In this document: in pieces, positions 1-5,583 of the stretch
How positions within the stretch are numbered: position 1 is the first letter of the stretch
How the letters are laid out: every line of letters starts with the position of its first letter
Virus record (IMG/VR): IMGVR_UViG_3300001679_000053
Span: 1-64,000 of that record
Length of the DNA stretch: 64,000 bases
Reading direction: 5' to 3' (one strand)
DNA from: a virus
Position numbers and translations under genes: made by a program
The notes under the pieces: model-generated
The model's input: the letters and a program-made list of their open reading frames with translations, nothing else
The model's database searches: none
Told to the model about the DNA's origin: nothing

Positions 1-100
1 GGAGGGGGGTGCCCCTGTCAAATGATTGTCAAATGATATGTTAAAAGAATGTCAAACATGTTGTCAAGTCTTTGTCATATGTTTAGTGTATGATTTAATA
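1..100 (-). promoter_or_regulatory. Partial promoter with TTGACA comb, cut by the window edge
   Basis: On the minus strand this stretch holds five TTGACA-like copies, the last (complement of 16-21) placed like the -35 boxes of the other early promoters and followed by the same C-rich spacer. A 17-bp spacer would put the -10 box just outside the window, so only the upstream half is visible. Confidence 0.6.
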
Positions 101-156
101 CCTTTATATATCATATAACTGTATACGTATGCAATCACTGGCGCATAGTAGGCCAT
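64..156 (-). CDS. Small 30-aa peptide, aromatic and basic
   Basis: A 30-codon frame starting ATG at 156 with an upstream AAAGGGA. The product begins M-A-Y-Y-A-P, has a hydrophobic tyrosine-rich first half that could lie in a membrane, and a basic tail. Its TGA stop is the TGA inside a CTTGACA element of the next promoter, the same arrangement as at the ends of many operons here, which is the main support for it being real. No family recognised. Confidence 0.5.
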   Translation of the reverse strand: MAYYAPVIAYVYSYMIYKGIKSYTKHMTKT

Positions 157-182
157 GATAAGTCCCTTTGTAACTACTTTAT

Positions 183-263
183 TTAGTAGTAGTCTCGGGC
201 ACATTCCCTTCGAGACATAACGTTTACACATGGCTCGGCATGGGGTATGTTTGTGCCCTGCAT
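183..263 (-). CDS. Possible 26-aa peptide
   Basis: ATG at 263 is preceded by GAGAGG six bases upstream, and the frame runs 26 codons to TAA. The product contains two cysteines and ends D-Y-Y. It fills the gap between the gene at 274-624 and the 30-aa gene at 64-156, both on the same strand. Nothing in it suggests a function; a spurious frame is possible. Confidence 0.35.
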   Translation of the reverse strand: MQGTNIPHAEPCVNVMSRRECARDYY

Positions 264-273
264 GGATAGCCTC

Positions 274-684
274 TCACGCTGTCGCAGTCTCCTTCAACGT
301 AAACAGTTCGCAGTCATTCATAATACATAAACTGTTTATTGTTTCTGTGTTCTCGCGCATCCATAGCGCAGCTAGCTCAGGTACGCAGACACGTCGCCCC
401 ATTGTCGGGCATGTACCTGCATTATCGAGCAGTCCGTGTAGGATGAGCATGTCAACCGCATCGTCAGCGTCGGACCTAAACAGTTTGCATTTGTGTGATA
501 TTTCTTCCACACTCCAGTCTGTTAAGGTAGGCAGCCAACTGTCAATATATTGTAATATATCAATCTCGGGCTTGTTTAGCTTGGCCGTCAAGTCGTCGGT
601 TTCGATTGTGTGGATGGTTTCCATGGATATAGTGTGTCTCTTTTTAGATATGCCGGTTTTGGCTAATGATTGAGGGGTCGACAC
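274..684 (-). CDS. Hypothetical protein, possible winged-helix fold
   Basis: 136 aa if the GTG at 684 is used, 116 aa from the ATG at 624. Residues from about 35 to 85 alternate short amphipathic helices (I-L-Q-Y-I-D-S-W, W-S-V-E-E-I-S-H, D-A-V-D-M-L-I-L-H-G-L-L), a pattern compatible with a small winged-helix DNA-binding fold, but that is inference only. The GTG lies inside a perfect inverted repeat (CACACTAC/GTAGTGTG) and has no clear Shine-Dalgarno, so start choice is open. It is the second gene after the promoter at 830-858. Confidence 0.6.
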   Translation of the reverse strand: MSTPQSLAKTGISKKRHTISMETIHTIETDDLTAKLNKPEIDILQYIDSWLPTLTDWSVEEISHKCKLFRSDADDAVDMLILHGLLDNAGTCPTMGRRVCVPELAALWMRENTETINSLCIMNDCELFTLKETATA

Positions 685-724
685 ACTACGGGTAGTGTGC
701 CTGCATATAGTGTGTGTGTGTGTA

Positions 725-802
725 TTATCCTACGGGAATCCACATCAAAAAGTAAATCATGGCAAATATTATAACGCCACCAGCAACATCATCAAACTTC
801 AT
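725..802 (-). CDS. 25-aa single-span membrane peptide
   Basis: ATG at 802 follows AAGGAG with good spacing, and the frame runs 25 codons to TAA. After M-K-F-D-D the peptide is hydrophobic (V-A-G-G-V-I-I-F-A-M-I-Y-F-L-M-W), enough for one membrane span, ending P-V-G. It is the first gene after a textbook promoter at 830-858, which makes a real, translated membrane micropeptide likely. Its role is unknown; phage peptides of this form often act on host membrane proteins, but nothing here shows a target. Confidence 0.75.
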   Translation of the reverse strand: MKFDDVAGGVIIFAMIYFLMWIPVG

Positions 803-829
803 AGGTATTTCTCCTTACACTATGCATAC

Positions 830-858
830 ATTATACCACGGCCAACGTCAGCAGTCAA
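830..858 (-). promoter_or_regulatory. Sigma70-type promoter
   Basis: TTGACT (complement of 853-858), 17-bp spacer, TATAAT (complement of 830-835). Four further TTGACA copies lie upstream to about 912. Drives the 25-aa membrane peptide and probably the gene at 274. Confidence 0.85.
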
Positions 859-859
859 G

Positions 860-1075
860 CGCAGTATGTCAAAGGTGTGTCAACATATAGCGCATGTCAA
901 ATGATTGTCAAAAAGAAACCATCGAACCGGACATAATATGACTTGACACGAAATAAAGGTTGACGATAGGGTGTGTGTGGGTATACTAAACACCAAACGC
1001 ATTTAATACATACACAAACACACTACCATCGAACACTAACAAAAAGTTTAACTAAGGCATGCTCTTACATACCAC
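860..1075. other. Intergenic stretch without a convincing gene
   Basis: Holds the TTGACA copies upstream of the promoter at 830-858 and a low-complexity (TG)n-rich part near 960-1020. On the minus strand the words TTCGATGGT occur twice (near 920 and 1028). Open frames up to about 40 codons exist but have no ribosome binding site. Confidence 0.5.
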
Positions 1076-1258
1076 CTAAACACACTCAAGGTTTTCTGTA
1101 TATAATCCCTCTACTACACACCTGGCAACAGTCTGTAACCTCTTTAATGAAAGATTATATAACGTATAGTTATCAGTGTCCTCGCCAATAATCAGACACA
1201 GAGCCCTTGCTTTCGGGCTTACTGCTTTTCTTTTTATTAACTCTCCGACTTCAAACAT
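1076..1258 (-). CDS. KVGDL-family small protein (divergent)
   Basis: 60 aa, starting M-F-E-V-G-E-L-I-K-R-K, which matches the family N-terminus (here V-G-E-L-I for V-G-D-L-V). A central strand A-L-C-L-I-I-G-E takes the place of the family G-I-V strand. Its ATG overlaps the stop of the preceding gene as TAATG, so it is probably translationally coupled. Last gene of the operon that begins at 2161; function unknown. Confidence 0.75.
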   Translation of the reverse strand: MFEVGELIKRKAVSPKARALCLIIGEDTDNYTLYNLSLKRLQTVARCVVEGLYTENLECV

Positions 1259-1443
1259 TATAGGTCCACACCCTTCCTTTTATAAGGGTTCTCGGATCTT
1301 ACGGGCACACGCTCTAACTGATAGTGTGTCTCCAGCACGGAACGCATGCCTCGGACCTCCGTTGCAATCTCATGGATCGCCATAACAATAAATGCGGCGG
1401 ATGCTCCAACCGCCACCATAATAAGAAACTCCATTCTATTCAC
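1258..1443 (-). CDS. Small membrane protein
   Basis: 61 aa with one N-terminal membrane span (about residues 5-24, F-L-I-M-V-A-V-G-A-S-A-A-F-I-V-M-A) followed by a charged tail ending K-R-K-G-V-D-L, which predicts a cytoplasmic C-terminus. A strong AGGAGG, itself encoding the end of the upstream protein (V-G-G-E), precedes the ATG at 1443. Located between two small genes in the same operon; no family recognised. Confidence 0.75.
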   Translation of the reverse strand: MNRMEFLIMVAVGASAAFIVMAIHEIATEVRGMRSVLETHYQLERVPVRSENPYKRKGVDL

Positions 1444-1759
1444 CTCCTACGTGATTATCTGATAGTTCTTTGTCAGCCTGTTCGGTCATTTTAGCTAAAT
1501 CAGCCATTGTTAACTGTTTAACTTTATGCCTCTTATTCTGCTCGCGGATCAATCTGTTGTATCGCTTCTTTTCATACTTGTTAATATGAAGGTTCTCGAT
1601 ACCTATTGCTCTCATCTTGTGCATGAATAACTTGACATTCTTATACCTTGTACCGTCGCTGTCTTTTACTCTTGAATCAGCGCGGGTCAACACTACCTCA
1701 CGACCGATCAAGCGACCGTCAACCATTTCCACGATTGTCTGTGATATGTAGTATTTCAT
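1436..1759 (-). CDS. Hypothetical basic protein
   Basis: 107 aa, very rich in Lys and Arg in the middle (I-N-K-Y-E-K-K-R-Y-N-R-L-I-R-E-Q-N-K-R-H-K-V-K-Q), which would suit nucleic-acid binding, with an acidic last third. Start ATG at 1759 lies directly after the TAA of the upstream gene with GAGGG as ribosome site. It overlaps the next gene by 8 bases. No domain recognised. Confidence 0.75.
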   Translation of the reverse strand: MKYYISQTIVEMVDGRLIGREVVLTRADSRVKDSDGTRYKNVKLFMHKMRAIGIENLHINKYEKKRYNRLIREQNKRHKVKQLTMADLAKMTEQADKELSDNHVGGE

Positions 1760-2161
1760 TTAGATACCCTCGCCATTGGCCAGCGCAGCCAAATCAGCTT
1801 TATCTTCGTCGGTCAAGTGCTCTTTGTTCTTGTTGCGGAGGCTCGCGGCGCTCATCTTGGTGGGGTTTTTGTGCTCCCCGTTGCAACCATCGGCAAACGA
1901 CTGCGCGCCTTCGGGCGTATTGTAGTCCATGATCGCTTGCTTGCCTTGTGTGGTCGAGTTGCGAAACACGCGCCACATCTTCGGACCCACTTGCTCGACG
2001 GTCCAGCCTGTAAGCTGCTTGCGCGTCGGGGGTTTGGGCTGCGGGCGATAGACCTTTTTGCGGTTTGAGATAATCTCGATGTTGTTGATCATCGGATCGG
2101 CGCGATAGCGATAATCGCCGTTAGAGTCAGTAAGTTGGTCGAGGCTGAATGTCGTGGTCAT
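1760..2161 (-). CDS. Hypothetical protein, first gene of its operon
   Basis: 133 aa. Starts M-T-T-T-F-S-L-D-Q-L-T-D after a strong AAGGAAAAAA. A central W-T-V-E-Q-V-G-P-K-M-W-R-V segment with two tryptophans suggests a small beta fold; the C-terminal half is charged and probably flexible. The adjacent promoter has consensus boxes, so high early expression is expected. No family recognised. Confidence 0.75.
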   Translation of the reverse strand: MTTTFSLDQLTDSNGDYRYRADPMINNIEIISNRKKVYRPQPKPPTRKQLTGWTVEQVGPKMWRVFRNSTTQGKQAIMDYNTPEGAQSFADGCNGEHKNPTKMSAASLRNKNKEHLTDEDKADLAALANGEGI

Positions 2162-2185
2162 AGTTTTTTCCTTTTCTATACCTAT

Positions 2186-2214
2186 ATTATACCATTAAAA
2201 GGGGGTGCTGTCAA
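2186..2214 (-). promoter_or_regulatory. Sigma70-type promoter with triple TTGACA comb
   Basis: TTGACA, 17-bp spacer, TATAAT (complement of 2209-2214 and 2186-2191). Two more TGACA copies lie 15 and 26 bp further upstream; the farthest contains the TGA stop of the gene at 2237-2458. Confidence 0.9.
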
Positions 2215-2236
2215 CACCTAAGTTGTCAAGTGAATG

Positions 2237-2458
2237 TCAGCCGTTGCAAGCTGGGTGACCCCAGTTGTTCGCTTGCCACTCGCTGATCTGTCCGTCTTGG
2301 CTCAGTCCATCAACCCAGTCGTTCCAAGCCTCGCGGCGCGCTGGCCAGTCAGGTTGACCGTCCTGCTCGAACTTTTCTTGGATCATCGGAAGGATCTCGG
2401 TGATGAAGGTATCGCATGCGTCTGCGAAAAGGATGACGGTCGGAATGTTTGAAGCCAT
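2237..2458 (-). CDS. Hypothetical small acidic protein
   Basis: 73 aa, rich in Trp and acidic residues (P-D-W-P-A-R-R-E-A-W-N-D-W-V-D-G, then W-Q-A-N-N-W-G). Largely helical in appearance. ATG at 2458 follows AAGGAGAAACC, the only gene between its promoter (2486-2514) and the next promoter. Its TGA stop is the first element of the downstream TTGACA comb. No known family. Confidence 0.7.
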   Translation of the reverse strand: MASNIPTVILFADACDTFITEILPMIQEKFEQDGQPDWPARREAWNDWVDGLSQDGQISEWQANNWGHPACNG

Positions 2459-2485
2459 GATGGTTTCTCCTTACTTGGTATAACC

Positions 2486-2514
2486 ATTATACCATTAAAA
2501 CGGGGGTAAGTCAA
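2486..2514 (-). promoter_or_regulatory. Sigma70-type promoter with triple TTGACA comb
   Basis: TTGACT, 17-bp spacer, TATAAT (complement of 2509-2514 and 2486-2491); further TGACA copies 15 and 26 bp upstream, the last supplying the stop codon of the gene at 2537-2707. Confidence 0.9.
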
Positions 2515-2536
2515 CAACTAAGTTGTCAAGTGAATG

Positions 2537-2707
2537 TCAGTAGACAAGTTTTAAGTGTTCTGCTCTTATAGTCTCGCGCCGGCCATCGGCAGCCCACTCC
2601 ACGATCCACCAGTCGCTCGGTAGCGTGAGGGCGCGCCGGATGACGATCCCCACAGGGGCGCGTTTGAGGTTGTAGTGGTTCCGCTGAACCAAGTCACCGA
2701 CTTTCAT
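2537..2707 (-). CDS. KVGDL-family small protein
   Basis: 56 aa, M-K-V-G-D-L-V-Q-R-N at the start, P-V-G-I-V-I-R in the middle, W-W-I-V-E-W and a final H-L-K-L-V-Y. The strand order fits a small SH3/KOW-like barrel, which is inference. It starts inside the end of the upstream gene with an ATGA overlap, and its TGA stop begins the comb of the promoter at 2486-2514. Confidence 0.8.
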   Translation of the reverse strand: MKVGDLVQRNHYNLKRAPVGIVIRRALTLPSDWWIVEWAADGRRETIRAEHLKLVY

Positions 2708-2853
2708 TCTATCACATTCAGTAAGCGGGGGTCATCCCATTCTGGCGATAAGCCGATCCAGCCAACGAATACCTGACCCTCTCTATCATCAAATCCGATC
2801 TCAAGGATCAACCCGTGAAAGCCCGCAAACTCAACCAGATCACCTACTTTCAT
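2704..2853 (-). CDS. KVGDL-family small protein
   Basis: 49 aa, a short family member: M-K-V-G-D-L-V-E-F-A, then G-L-I-L-E-I-G, F-V-G-W-I-G-L-S-P-E-W-D-D-P. It is a close duplicate of the 52-aa protein at 4301-4459, with the same Q-V-F-V-G-W and P-E-W-D segments, evidence of gene duplication about 1.6 kb apart. ATG preceded by GAGGG. Confidence 0.8.
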   Translation of the reverse strand: MKVGDLVEFAGFHGLILEIGFDDREGQVFVGWIGLSPEWDDPRLLNVIE

Positions 2854-2985
2854 CTACCCTCGGACGGTTTGAGTTGTCAAGGAATCGTCAAGGACGATGG
2901 GTGCAGTCAAGCGGATCGTCGTCTCGTCAAAGACGGAACCAGATCCGGGAGTCGAGAGCATAGCCAATAAAGTCAATAGTTTCAT
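2854..2985 (-). CDS. Possible 43-aa peptide with signal-like N-terminus
   Basis: An in-frame 43 codons from ATG at 2985 to TAG at 2854, immediately before the ATG of the next gene (TAGATG). The product begins M-K-L-L-T-L-L-A-M-L-S-T, like a short export signal, then is Thr- and Asp-rich. The same DNA carries four TTGAC words but no -10 box, so it may instead be a decayed promoter region. Coding status uncertain. Confidence 0.4.
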   Translation of the reverse strand: MKLLTLLAMLSTPGSGSVFDETTIRLTAPIVLDDSLTTQTVRG

Positions 2986-2989
2986 ATAC

Positions 2990-3424
2990 TTACCAGTTCC
3001 TCGGGTCGCAGTCATCCCACACATCATGGGTCTGAGTCTCTGAGCGTCTGCTATCGCGATGGCGCTGCGTGTTAAAGGTGCGCCGGTCTTGTGCTCGGCT
3101 CGTCGCCTTCTTTTGCTCGCGGGCTTCTACACCAGCATTAAACATTTGCGTTTCCGCGTCATGCTTCACAGCAAACTCAACCGGATCCATGAGCAGATCG
3201 GGATGCTCGGCATCGTCCGATCCGCCAAATCCGTCAGATCCGCGAAAGGCTTGCTCACGAATATCCATATCCATCTCAGCAAGTTCTTGAATCAGATCAG
3301 CAGTCGATCCGGTCATCGGGTGCCGTCGCTTGACGGTTTCGATTTGGGAAAAGATACATTGGAGGACCAGATCAACTTCTCGCTCTGTCAGCATCACGGT
3401 TTTCAAATCATCAGGCACTTGCAA
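2990..3424 (-). CDS. Hypothetical protein
   Basis: 144 aa. N-terminal third is helical with a V-M-L-T-E-R-E-V-D-L-V-L-Q-C motif; the middle is acidic (D-G-F-G-G-S-D-D-A-E-H-P-D) and the C-terminal 45 residues are basic and low in complexity (R-A-Q-D-R-R-T-F-N-T-Q-R-H-R-D-S-R-R), probably disordered. The gene shares 14 bases with the gene upstream, whose product has a related N-terminal pattern (L-T-H-D-E-I-I-L-L-L-D), so they may be paired. No known domain. Confidence 0.7.
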   Translation of the reverse strand: MQVPDDLKTVMLTEREVDLVLQCIFSQIETVKRRHPMTGSTADLIQELAEMDMDIREQAFRGSDGFGGSDDAEHPDLLMDPVEFAVKHDAETQMFNAGVEAREQKKATSRAQDRRTFNTQRHRDSRRSETQTHDVWDDCDPRNW

Positions 3425-3611
3425 CCTCCAAGTCGGTGATATTTTGGTTTAATGCGTCAGAAAGTTTCTCGATAAGCTCATCCAAATCCGCGAGTTCGCC
3501 GCCGATAGTGGTGCCATCGCCAAACATGGCGCAAGTATTTAGATCGTCCATTCGGCCGGCCATTGAATCGAGCAAAAGGATGATCTCGTCGTGTGTCAAA
3601 TCAATGTTCAT
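3411..3611 (-). CDS. Hypothetical acidic helical protein
   Basis: 66 aa, acidic, with two amphipathic helices (L-T-H-D-E-I-I-L-L-L-D-S-M-A and A-D-L-D-E-L-I-E-K-L-S-D-A-L). Overlaps the next gene at its end. The product is probably a small helical hairpin; no family is recognised. Second gene of the operon starting at 3726. Confidence 0.7.
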   Translation of the reverse strand: MNIDLTHDEIILLLDSMAGRMDDLNTCAMFGDGTTIGGELADLDELIEKLSDALNQNITDLEVASA

Positions 3612-3612
3612 T

Positions 3613-3726
3613 TTATGCTCCGCATGTGCAAGCTGCCCACTTAAAGGCGAGGAAAATAAGACCAGACCAGCAGGTAAGATCAGCGATAATAAGACCGGCC
3701 ATCATGCCGTTACGGTTTTGAAACAT
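3613..3726 (-). CDS. 37-aa membrane peptide
   Basis: ATG at 3726 lies directly behind a promoter and an AAGGAAAAAA ribosome site. The 37-aa product has a hydrophobic core (M-M-A-G-L-I-I-A-D-L and W-S-G-L-I-F-L-A-F-K-W-A-A) for one membrane span and ends with two cysteines (C-T-C-G-A). Being the first gene of its operon, it is very likely translated. Role unknown. Confidence 0.7.
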   Translation of the reverse strand: MFQNRNGMMAGLIIADLTCWSGLIFLAFKWAACTCGA

Positions 3727-3750
3727 AGTTTTTTCCTTTTCTATACCTAT

Positions 3751-3779
3751 ATTATAGCATTGGAAGGGGTGACTGTCAA
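3751..3779 (-). promoter_or_regulatory. Sigma70-type promoter with triple TTGACA comb
   Basis: TTGACA, 17-bp spacer, TATAAT (complement of 3774-3779 and 3751-3756); TGACA copies again 15 and 26 bp upstream, overlapping the last codons and stop of the gene at 3791. Confidence 0.9.
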
Positions 3780-3790
3780 GGTTTAAGCTG

Positions 3791-3967
3791 TCAAGCGTTT
3801 GTCAAGAGCTTCAGATGACTGCTTTTCTGTGTGATGGGCTCATTTTCATGCGTCCACAATACTTTAACGTCGGCGTTGCCTTGCCATGAGCCAACTTCGG
3901 TGACAAGACCGGCAAAGTTGCCGGTGATTGCCGGAGAGCTATACGTGACAAGATCGCCGACATAAAT
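3791..3967 (-). CDS. KVGDL-family small protein with unusual start
   Basis: The family block Y-V-G-D-L-V-T-Y-S-S is in frame here, but no ATG, GTG or TTG lies at the usual position: the codon two before V-G-D-L is ATT (3965-3967). Starting at ATT gives 58 aa, typical of the family; the nearest ATG (4033) would add 22 residues that overlap the upstream gene in another frame and look unlike the family. Central N-F-A-G-L-V-T-E-V and V-K-V-L-W-T-H strands are present. The last residues L-L-T-N-A are encoded by the TTGACA comb. Confidence 0.65.
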   Translation of the reverse strand: MYVGDLVTYSSPAITGNFAGLVTEVGSWQGNADVKVLWTHENEPITQKSSHLKLLTNA

Positions 3968-3971
3968 ACCA

Positions 3972-4148
3972 TTAAGAGTACATCGCACTGAGCACCATCC
4001 ATTCTTCTGCGCGAAACCAATCGGGAAACCCAAGCAGTTTGATCCAACTTACCCCTATGACGCTCATTTTCTCTGTTACGAGGAAAGGGCGTTGTGTGTG
4101 AACACTTGGATTTTCAATAACGGTTTTTACCAAGTCACCGATTTTCAC
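3972..4148 (-). CDS. KVGDL-family small protein, GTG start
   Basis: 58 aa, read from a GTG at 4148 (K-I-G-D-L-V-K-T). Contains P-F-L-V-T-E-K in place of the G-I-V strand and V-S-W-I-K-L-L as the W strand; the C-terminal 25 residues (F-P-D-W-F-R-A-E-E-W-M-V) are unlike the other members. The first 14 bases of the gene are the last 14 of the upstream gene. Its TAA is followed at once by another ATG in a different frame, which probably complicates expression of the gene at 3791. Confidence 0.75.
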   Translation of the reverse strand: MKIGDLVKTVIENPSVHTQRPFLVTEKMSVIGVSWIKLLGFPDWFRAEEWMVLSAMYS

Positions 4149-4314
4149 TGATCACCGCCGCTTCGTCTGCTTCCCATTGGTCGATCTGACCGTTGTGCAG
4201 CACTTTTATATCCAGAGGATCGCCATACTGATCCCGGATAAGGATCTGCGTAACCACGCCAATCGTGTCGGGATAGGCGACCGGACACAGGCATACCAGA
4301 TCACCGACTTTCAT
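4135..4314 (-). CDS. KVGDL-family small protein
   Basis: 59 aa: M-K-V-G-D-L-V-C-L-C, T-I-G-V-V-T-Q, I-K-V-L-H-N-G, then A-A-V-I-S-E-N-R at the end. That C-terminus is dictated by DNA that also encodes the N-terminus of the next protein. Its own start sits in the 14-nt overlap with the gene at 4301-4459. Confidence 0.8.
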   Translation of the reverse strand: MKVGDLVCLCPVAYPDTIGVVTQILIRDQYGDPLDIKVLHNGQIDQWEADEAAVISENR

Positions 4315-4459
4315 TGATAACCTTCAATATCTTGGGGTTGTCCCATTCCGGCAACAATCCAAACCATCCGACAAATACTTGACCGTCCCGATCATCTTCA
4401 CCGATCTCAAGTATCAACCCGTGATAACCCCGAAACTCCACCAATGCGCCAACTTTCAT
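4301..4459 (-). CDS. KVGDL-family small protein
   Basis: 52 aa, M-K-V-G-A-L-V-E-F-R (Ala for Asp in the motif), G-L-I-L-E-I-G-E-D-D, F-V-G-W-F-G-L-L-P-E-W-D. A duplicate of the protein at 2704-2853, with added C-terminal K-V-I-N-E-S-R from the overlap. ATGA overlap with the upstream gene. Confidence 0.8.
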   Translation of the reverse strand: MKVGALVEFRGYHGLILEIGEDDRDGQVFVGWFGLLPEWDNPKILKVINESR

Positions 4460-4659
4460 GCTGTTATCCTGTTCATCCATTTCAAAACTCCACGATCAAT
4501 GATCGTCGGGGTTGCCTCTCCGACCAGCAAAACTTGATGGTTCTCGATGGTCGAGCCATCGTCAAAGTGAATAAAAGCCTCACCGAGATAAACGGCCAGC
4601 CGCCCATACAGGCGCATGGACACGGTTCCTTCAAATCTATACAAATCACCGACTTTCAT
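4456..4659 (-). CDS. KVGDL-family small protein
   Basis: 67 aa from the ATG at 4659 (M-K-V-G-D-L-Y-R-F-E). An in-frame ATG at 4710 would add 17 residues that overlap the upstream gene and break the family pattern, so the shorter form is chosen. Central A-V-Y-L-G-E-A-F-I-H-F-D-D-G-S is a longer version of the family W strand. C-terminus W-M-N-R-I-T-A is not of the S-E-S-R type because the next overlap is ATGA, not 14 nt. Confidence 0.8.
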   Translation of the reverse strand: MKVGDLYRFEGTVSMRLYGRLAVYLGEAFIHFDDGSTIENHQVLLVGEATPTIIDRGVLKWMNRITA

Positions 4660-4813
4660 AGATGACCTCCCACATTCTCGGGTCGCAGGTTTCGGGCGTG
4701 GTTGACCCAACGACCAACACTTTGACCCGCAAGAACCCCATCGCGGCGATATTCAATACCACCGCAACGCAGCCCGGATTTCGCTTTGGTCTGATCAGAT
4801 CACCGACTTTCAT
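4646..4813 (-). CDS. KVGDL-family small protein
   Basis: 55 aa: M-K-V-G-D-L-I-R-P-K, V-A-V-V-L-N-I, R-V-K-V-L-V-V-G-S, ending W-E-V-I-Y-E-S-R. The GGAGGT that serves as ribosome site for the next gene encodes E-V in this C-terminus. Both gene ends are 14-nt overlaps. Confidence 0.8.
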   Translation of the reverse strand: MKVGDLIRPKRNPGCVAVVLNIAAMGFLRVKVLVVGSTTPETCDPRMWEVIYESR

Positions 4814-5117
4814 TTTTCTGAGCCTCCACGTGCTTACACTTTCGACGCCAGCCGAAACCGGGACACGTACAGGTCCACGTTCCTCCGTTGTCGGTTACAG
4901 TGTAGGTATTCCCCTTGCTGCCTTGAACCTGCCAGGAGCGAACGTCACGCGATACAGCGGGTGTTTCACGCTGCTCCACGATCATATACTTGCCAACCTC
5001 GTCGAGAGTCAGCGCATCAGGCACTTCCACCCAATGCTCGCCGGATACCGCCCACTTCTGACCGGATCGATCAGTGTAGAGCATCGGATTCATGCTGACA
5101 ACGATAGGCAGATCCAT
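4800..5117 (-). CDS. SWIM zinc-finger protein
   Basis: 105 aa. Residues about 70-98 form a SWIM-type zinc site: C83-x-C85-x8-C94-x-H96 after a beta strand (Y-T-V-T-D-N-G-G-T-W-T). SWIM domains bind DNA or protein partners and occur in phage proteins and in bacterial SNF2 ATPases; here the domain stands almost alone. The N-terminal 45 residues are a separate small domain (M-D-L-P-I-V-V-S-M-N). It ends K-N-E-S-R through the 14-nt overlap with a KVGDL gene, so non-family genes can sit in the same overlap scheme. A regulatory role in early infection is inference. Confidence 0.8.
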   Translation of the reverse strand: MDLPIVVSMNPMLYTDRSGQKWAVSGEHWVEVPDALTLDEVGKYMIVEQRETPAVSRDVRSWQVQGSKGNTYTVTDNGGTWTCTCPGFGWRRKCKHVEAQKNESR

Positions 5118-5118
5118 T

Positions 5119-5313
5119 CTATGCCTCCGCTGGTACGATGGTGGCCACGCTCAGGGTTGTAAGAACCTCGCGCTCTTGGTCGTTCAGACGGGGATCACCC
5201 ATCGTTGCTGCCATCAGCAAAGCGGTGATCACCTGCTCGCATCCCACGGCTGTACGCTCGATGGTGGTCAGGTTAGAATCGTCGTCGGTGCGAATGAGCG
5301 GAAGGGTAAGCAT
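5119..5313 (-). CDS. Hypothetical helical protein
   Basis: 64 aa, starts M-L-T-L-P-L-I-R-T-D-D-D and is helical for most of its length (T-A-V-G-C-E-Q-V-I-T-A-L-L-M-A-A-T). First gene behind the promoter at 5340-5368 with AAAGGAGAAAAAATCT before the ATG. The SWIM gene follows directly. No family recognised. Confidence 0.7.
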   Translation of the reverse strand: MLTLPLIRTDDDSNLTTIERTAVGCEQVITALLMAATMGDPRLNDQEREVLTTLSVATIVPAEA

Positions 5314-5339
5314 AGATTTTTTCTCCTTTCTATACCTAT

Positions 5340-5368
5340 AATATAACCGCGAATGGGGCTATCGTCAA
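5340..5368 (-). promoter_or_regulatory. Sigma70-type promoter
   Basis: TTGACG, 17-bp spacer, TATATT (complement of 5363-5368 and 5340-5345), comb copies at the usual 15 and 26 bp upstream, followed by the leader motif ATAGGTATAGAAAGGAG. Confidence 0.9.
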
Positions 5369-5379
5369 GGTTAAAAATG

Positions 5380-5583
5380 TCAAGAGGATGTAAAGTGTTC
5401 TAAGAAGATTTCGTGAAACTTTAACCGCACGTCTGTCCCCAAAAAAACAACCGTGTAAGCCTTGGTGTAGGATTTTGAAGTCTCACCTACTTCCATGATC
5501 AAACCGACCCGATGATCGGGTATTTCAACCTGATGTGTATTATCTTTGATCCTCACCAGATCACCGGGCTTAAACTTGCTCAT
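5380..5583 (-). CDS. KVGDL-family small protein (K-P-G-D-L-V form)
   Basis: 67 aa: M-S-K-F-K-P-G-D-L-V-R-I-K, then V-G-L-I-M-E-V-G, Y-T-V-V-F-L-G-T-D. Lies alone between genes that are not family members. Its stop TGA and final residues F-T-S-S come from the comb of the next promoter (TTTACATCCTCTTGACA). Confidence 0.8.
   Translation of the reverse strand: MSKFKPGDLVRIKDNTHQVEIPDHRVGLIMEVGETSKSYTKAYTVVFLGTDVRLKFHEIFLEHFTSS

Noticed and set aside
860-1075. 41-codon frame starting M-R-L-V-F-S-I-P
   Set aside because: No ribosome site, unusual composition, and it runs through promoter comb words in a way that no other gene here does.
1-2530. Regularly repeated TGTCAA words as a CRISPR or direct-repeat array
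   Set aside because: Spacing and position fit -35 boxes and the outer comb copies of promoters; there are no unique spacers of constant length and the words lie only at operon starts.
3811-4047. 78-codon frame starting M-D-Q-T-A-W
   Set aside because: It overlaps two KVGDL-family frames out of register, and the protein has no family motif. Frames at 3791 and 3972 explain the DNA better.
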